From NCBI GenBank assembly GCA_004017275.1, contig SAKE01000026.1, positions 1 to 64,000 of the forward strand: DNA of 64,000 nt, in the 5' to 3' direction. Positions 60,856 to 64,000 of the stretch are shown one piece after another. Numbering within the stretch: position 1 is the stretch's first letter; every line of letters starts with the position of its first letter. Both the position numbers and the translations under genes were made by a program. The notes beneath the pieces were generated by a model. That model ran no database searches. It was not told the origin of the DNA and saw only the letters and a list, made by a program, of their open reading frames with translations. This stretch comes from Mesorhizobium sp. (GTDB taxonomy: Bacteria; Pseudomonadota; Alphaproteobacteria; Rhizobiales; Rhizobiaceae).

Positions 60856-61569
60856 ATGGAGCGGAAGCCGGTGGGTCGCAGCTCGATGGCATTGACCGCC
60901 GACCTTGTCGCAAGGGTCGAGCGTATCGAACCGGATCCGGGTCCCGAGCCCGGAACGACCGAGCATACAGACGCGGAGTTCGATAGTCTTGTCGAGCAAC
61001 TCCTGTCGGAACATCGGCCGGAAGCGTTGTGGGTTTTTGCCTATGGGTCGTTGATCTGGAACCCCGAATTCGCCCATGTCGAGCAGCGCCCGGCCACGGC
61101 GCCGGGATGGCACCGCTCGTTCTGCCTGAAGCTGACCCGCTGGCGCGGAACCCGCGATTTGCCGGCCCTGATGCTGGCCCTTGACCGGGGTGGCAGCTGC
61201 AACGGCATCGTCTATCGGCTGCCCGCGGAAGACCATTTCGGGCAACTTGGCCAGTTGATGCGCCGCGAGATCGATGCCAACCCGCCAACCAACGTGCCAT
61301 GCTGGATCAAGGTCAGGACCAAGGACGGGCCGCTGCGTGCCTTGGCCTTCGTCGCCGCGCCAGACGGCATGGCCTATGCCGGACGATTGCCGTTGGAGCA
61401 GGTTGCCGACACGCTGGCGCGGGCTGCCGGTCATTGGGGCTCGTCGGCGCAGTATTTGTTCCGAACCGTGAGCAAGCTTGAAGAGAGCGGCATCCGCGAT
61501 AGGAATCTCTGGCGCATCCAGGATCTGGTGGCACGACAGATCGCCGCTTCAACCGGCGGCACCGATTAG
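60856..61569 (+). CDS. Gamma-glutamylcyclotransferase (ChaC-like)
   Basis: LWVFAYGSLIWNPEFAHVEQRPATAPGWHRSFCLKLTRWRGTRDLPALMLALDRGGSCNGIVYRLP. Confidence 0.93.
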   Translation: MERKPVGRSSMALTADLVARVERIEPDPGPEPGTTEHTDAEFDSLVEQLLSEHRPEALWVFAYGSLIWNPEFAHVEQRPATAPGWHRSFCLKLTRWRGTRDLPALMLALDRGGSCNGIVYRLPAEDHFGQLGQLMRREIDANPPTNVPCWIKVRTKDGPLRALAFVAAPDGMAYAGRLPLEQVADTLARAAGHWGSSAQYLFRTVSKLEESGIRDRNLWRIQDLVARQIAASTGGTD

Positions 61570-61581
61570 GCTGATCTCTTC

Positions 61582-62388
61582 CTAACGGCAAGCGCGATAA
61601 CCGCTCTTGCGGTTCTTGATGTCGAAATGGAAATGGTTGCGGTGGTCGTAATTGTAGCCGGGGCCGAGCACGGTGGTGAAATACTGGCAGCCGTCGGCGC
61701 GCACATTGTTGAGGAAACCGCGGGTGCGGAAGGCGAACAGGCCGGGCTTGCGCACGTCGATGTCGTCGCCATTGTTGAGCTCGATGCTCATGACGTCGAG
61801 CGCATTGCCCTTGCCGTGCTCGGACAAGACACCTTCGCCGGCGATCCTGCGGCAGGAATAGCTGGAGCCCTGGTGAATGGTCTTGACGCCGGAGAAATAA
61901 CGCCATCGGGCGGAGGGGACGAGTTCGTTCTTCGTCCAACCGGCAAAGGTGGCGGCCATGTCGCAGGTCAGCGTCGCCGCCGGCTTCATCTGGATATTGC
62001 CGATGGCCGAGACCTTGACCGGATAATCGATGCCGCACTGGCCTTCATGGATCGGCTGGACATCGGTATAGACGACATCGAGGCGCTTCAATTGCTGACG
62101 GCAGTCGGTTTCGCTGGTCGGCATCTGCTCGACCGGCGACATCGGCTCGTCCATGCGCGGATAGGCGGCCTGCGTCATATAGGGATTGGAGGGAACGAGC
62201 TTCTGCATGCCGGCGTATTGCGGTACCGCAGCCGTCTGCGAGCCGACGTCGACGGCCGGTTCAAGCGACAGCACGCTGCCCGTGTTGCAGGCGGAAAGTG
62301 CCGCGAGCGCAAGGCCGGTGGTCACCATTGCTGCATGTTTCGATCGGCGCGCGACGACGATAGACACGGCGCGAAATATTCCGGCCAT
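61582..62388 (-). CDS. Extensin family protein
   Basis: CRQQLKRLDVVYTDVQPIHEGQCGIDYPVKVSAIGNIQMKPAATLTCDMAATFAGW ... LSEHGKGNALDVMSIEL ... DHRNHFHFDI. Confidence 0.9.
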   Translation of the reverse strand: MAGIFRAVSIVVARRSKHAAMVTTGLALAALSACNTGSVLSLEPAVDVGSQTAAVPQYAGMQKLVPSNPYMTQAAYPRMDEPMSPVEQMPTSETDCRQQLKRLDVVYTDVQPIHEGQCGIDYPVKVSAIGNIQMKPAATLTCDMAATFAGWTKNELVPSARWRYFSGVKTIHQGSSYSCRRIAGEGVLSEHGKGNALDVMSIELNNGDDIDVRKPGLFAFRTRGFLNNVRADGCQYFTTVLGPGYNYDHRNHFHFDIKNRKSGYRACR

Positions 62389-62407
62389 TGGCGGAGTCCT
62401 GTCCCCT

Positions 62408-62427
62408 AACCTGATCCCGATCAGGTT
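62408..62427. promoter_or_regulatory. Perfect palindrome upstream of the extensin-family gene
   Basis: AACCTGATC-CC-GATCAGGTT, 20 bp upstream of the start codon at 62388. Confidence 0.45.
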
Positions 62428-62441
62428 CTACCTTGCCTGAC

Positions 62442-62484
62442 CATGATCTTTTCCGAAAACCGGTTCCCACTTTTCGGGATCATG
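62442..62484. repeat. Dispersed hairpin family, copy C
   Basis: CATGATC-tttt-CCGAAAA-ccggttcccac-TTTTCGG-GATCATG. Confidence 0.88.
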
Positions 62485-62585
62485 CTCAGATGTCCGGCAT
62501 TTTAGCGATCAAGGGTAAAGGAAAACTCAGCGCCCGCGTTCATGCCTGCGGCCGAATTGCGGCACGTGGTCTCGGCCAAGCGTGC

Positions 62586-63761
62586 TCACTGGCAGAACGT
62601 CCCGCCATGTCGGCGCGGTTCGAGATCGAGATGGAAATGCAGGGAGTGATCGGCATCGGCACCCGGTCCGAGCACGGTCTTGAATGGCCCGCAGGCGGCC
62701 TTGCGCACGGCGTCGAGGAATTTGGCGTCCTTCTCCGGCGGCACCGGGCCGACCTCGATCTTCCTGCCACCCGACAGCGTGAAGCTGGCGATGTCGAGCG
62801 CATTGCCGAACGCATGTTCCGACAGTTTTCGTGTGCCGTTGCGTGGCCGGCAGACAAAGGCCGATGCCTGGCCGATCGATCTCAGGTCGGCACCGAATTC
62901 GGCTTTCGCCGCCGGCTCGATGACATTGGCGGCAAAACGCGCCGTCGCCTCCGCCATCTTGCAGTTGAGCTCGGTGCCGGACCCAATGGCGACTGACTTT
63001 CCAAGGGACTTCAGCACGAGGGGATAGGGGATCGAGCAGCCGATCTCGGGGTTGCTTTCCGCCTTGTGCTCTTCGAATTCGACGCCGAGCGTCTTCAGCC
63101 GTTCGCGGCAAGCGACTTCCTCGGCCGGCATTTTCGCCTCGGGCAAGTCGTCCGATCGCGGGTCTGGAAGCATCTTTTCGTCGTCTGCATCGGCCGGCTT
63201 TTGCGACGGCTGCGGGGCAACGGCCGGCGGCTGAGCCTCGGGCTCCGTGATATCAGGCTTTCGCGTCGGCGTTGGCGCGACAGCTGGCGGTTCCGGCTCG
63301 CTTTCCACGGCTGACGGCTCCGGGGCTGACGGCTCGGGAAGTGCCTGCTTTTTCAGCTGGGATTTTTCTTCACCGACACGGTCGGGCGCTCCGGCGGTCT
63401 TTGGAGCTTCCGTCTTCTGCTCCTGCGTCTTTGCGGCGTCAGCCTTCGGAGCGTCCGCCGGGCGTGGCTGGGGCACCGGAATACCGGGCCTGGGCACCGG
63501 AACATCGGCAGGCGAGGGCAGCGGAGGCTGCGTTTTCTGCTGTGTCCGGGTCGGCGTGACCTGTCGGTGGCGTCGTGGTTTCAGACGTTTTGCGCCCCGC
63601 GGTTTCAATGGCTGGTCGGCTCGCGGTGTCAGCGGCTGCTCCACCCGCGGCGTCAGCGGCTGCCGACGGCGATGTTTGGCATCAGCCGGTGTCGCCAGCA
63701 GAGCCGTGACGGCCATGACCAATGCAATCCTGCATGTTCGGGAAAGGACAAGCGACGCCAT
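62586..63761 (-). CDS. Extensin family protein with long Pro/Lys/Arg-rich N-terminal region
   Basis: CRERLKTLGVEFEEHKAESNPEIGCSIPYPLVLKSLG ... LSEHAFGNALDIASFTLSGG ... DHSLHFHLDLEPR; signal peptide at MASLVLSRTCRIALVMAVTALLATPADA. Confidence 0.9.
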   Translation of the reverse strand: MASLVLSRTCRIALVMAVTALLATPADAKHRRRQPLTPRVEQPLTPRADQPLKPRGAKRLKPRRHRQVTPTRTQQKTQPPLPSPADVPVPRPGIPVPQPRPADAPKADAAKTQEQKTEAPKTAGAPDRVGEEKSQLKKQALPEPSAPEPSAVESEPEPPAVAPTPTRKPDITEPEAQPPAVAPQPSQKPADADDEKMLPDPRSDDLPEAKMPAEEVACRERLKTLGVEFEEHKAESNPEIGCSIPYPLVLKSLGKSVAIGSGTELNCKMAEATARFAANVIEPAAKAEFGADLRSIGQASAFVCRPRNGTRKLSEHAFGNALDIASFTLSGGRKIEVGPVPPEKDAKFLDAVRKAACGPFKTVLGPGADADHSLHFHLDLEPRRHGGTFCQ

Positions 63762-63825
63762 CGCCGTCAACGGCGCCAATGCAAAATAGGTTGCCTGCGC
63801 CGCATCACGAACGGTAACCACGTCG

Positions 63826-64000
63826 TTACGCGCCGATCGCTTCCAGCCCTTCCTCCAGCCAGTCGGCAAGCAGCGGCATGCCAAGCAGGTATTTTGCGGT
63901 GCGCTTGTTGGCGCGCTCGCGCGCCGTGGCAAGCGCGTCCGCCCATTCGGCGGCGTCGTAGTCGCCGCGACCGACCCAGGCCAGCGCGATCAGTTCGGCT
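63826..64000 (-). CDS. DUF3775-like protein, partial (N-terminus beyond window)
   Basis: minus-strand translation AELIALAWVGRGDYDAAEWADALATARERANKRTAKYLLGMPLLADWLEEGLEAIGA*. Confidence 0.65.
   Translation of the reverse strand, partial: AELIALAWVGRGDYDAAEWADALATARERANKRTAKYLLGMPLLADWLEEGLEAIGA

Noticed and set aside
63300-63720. Tandem low-complexity block as a DNA repeat or mobile element
   Set aside because: It is coding sequence for the Pro/Lys/Arg-rich stalk of the extensin-family protein.

Overview
64 kb, high-GC, gene-dense chromosomal window from an alphaproteobacterium. Protein content and the style of its dispersed palindromic repeats suggest a Rhizobiales genome, most likely Mesorhizobium-like (inference; no database search was run). 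Most genes are housekeeping or metabolic: prs, pgeF, an NDUFAF7-like methyltransferase, lgt, a MarR/OmpR-type regulator/histidine kinase cluster beside ilvE, tandem cold-shock genes, an ABC-F ATPase, uvrB, purC, a GMC oxidoreductase/enolase-superfamily operon, EamA transporters, HxlR regulators and two extensin-family genes. I saw no rRNA, tRNA, CRISPR array, prophage or intact IS element. The strongest non-routine signals are: (1) dispersed palindromic repeats captured in frame inside proteins, namely an internal block near the UvrB N-terminus, the UvrB C-terminal tail, and the C-terminus of a CapA-family protein; (2) a three-copy dispersed hairpin family with compensatory base changes; (3) a four-fold LF-x-K-x-x-[LIA]-[DE]-[DE] motif array in the UvrB tail; (4) a decayed duplicate of an LssY-C-like gene on the far side of a TadG-like gene; (5) a frameshifted C-terminus in a quinone oxidoreductase; (6) a protein-poor region at 42.36-42.85 kb with competing RNA-like inverted repeats and a GAAA-capped hairpin; (7) shared upstream elements of the two csp genes. 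No clearly new multi-gene system was found.
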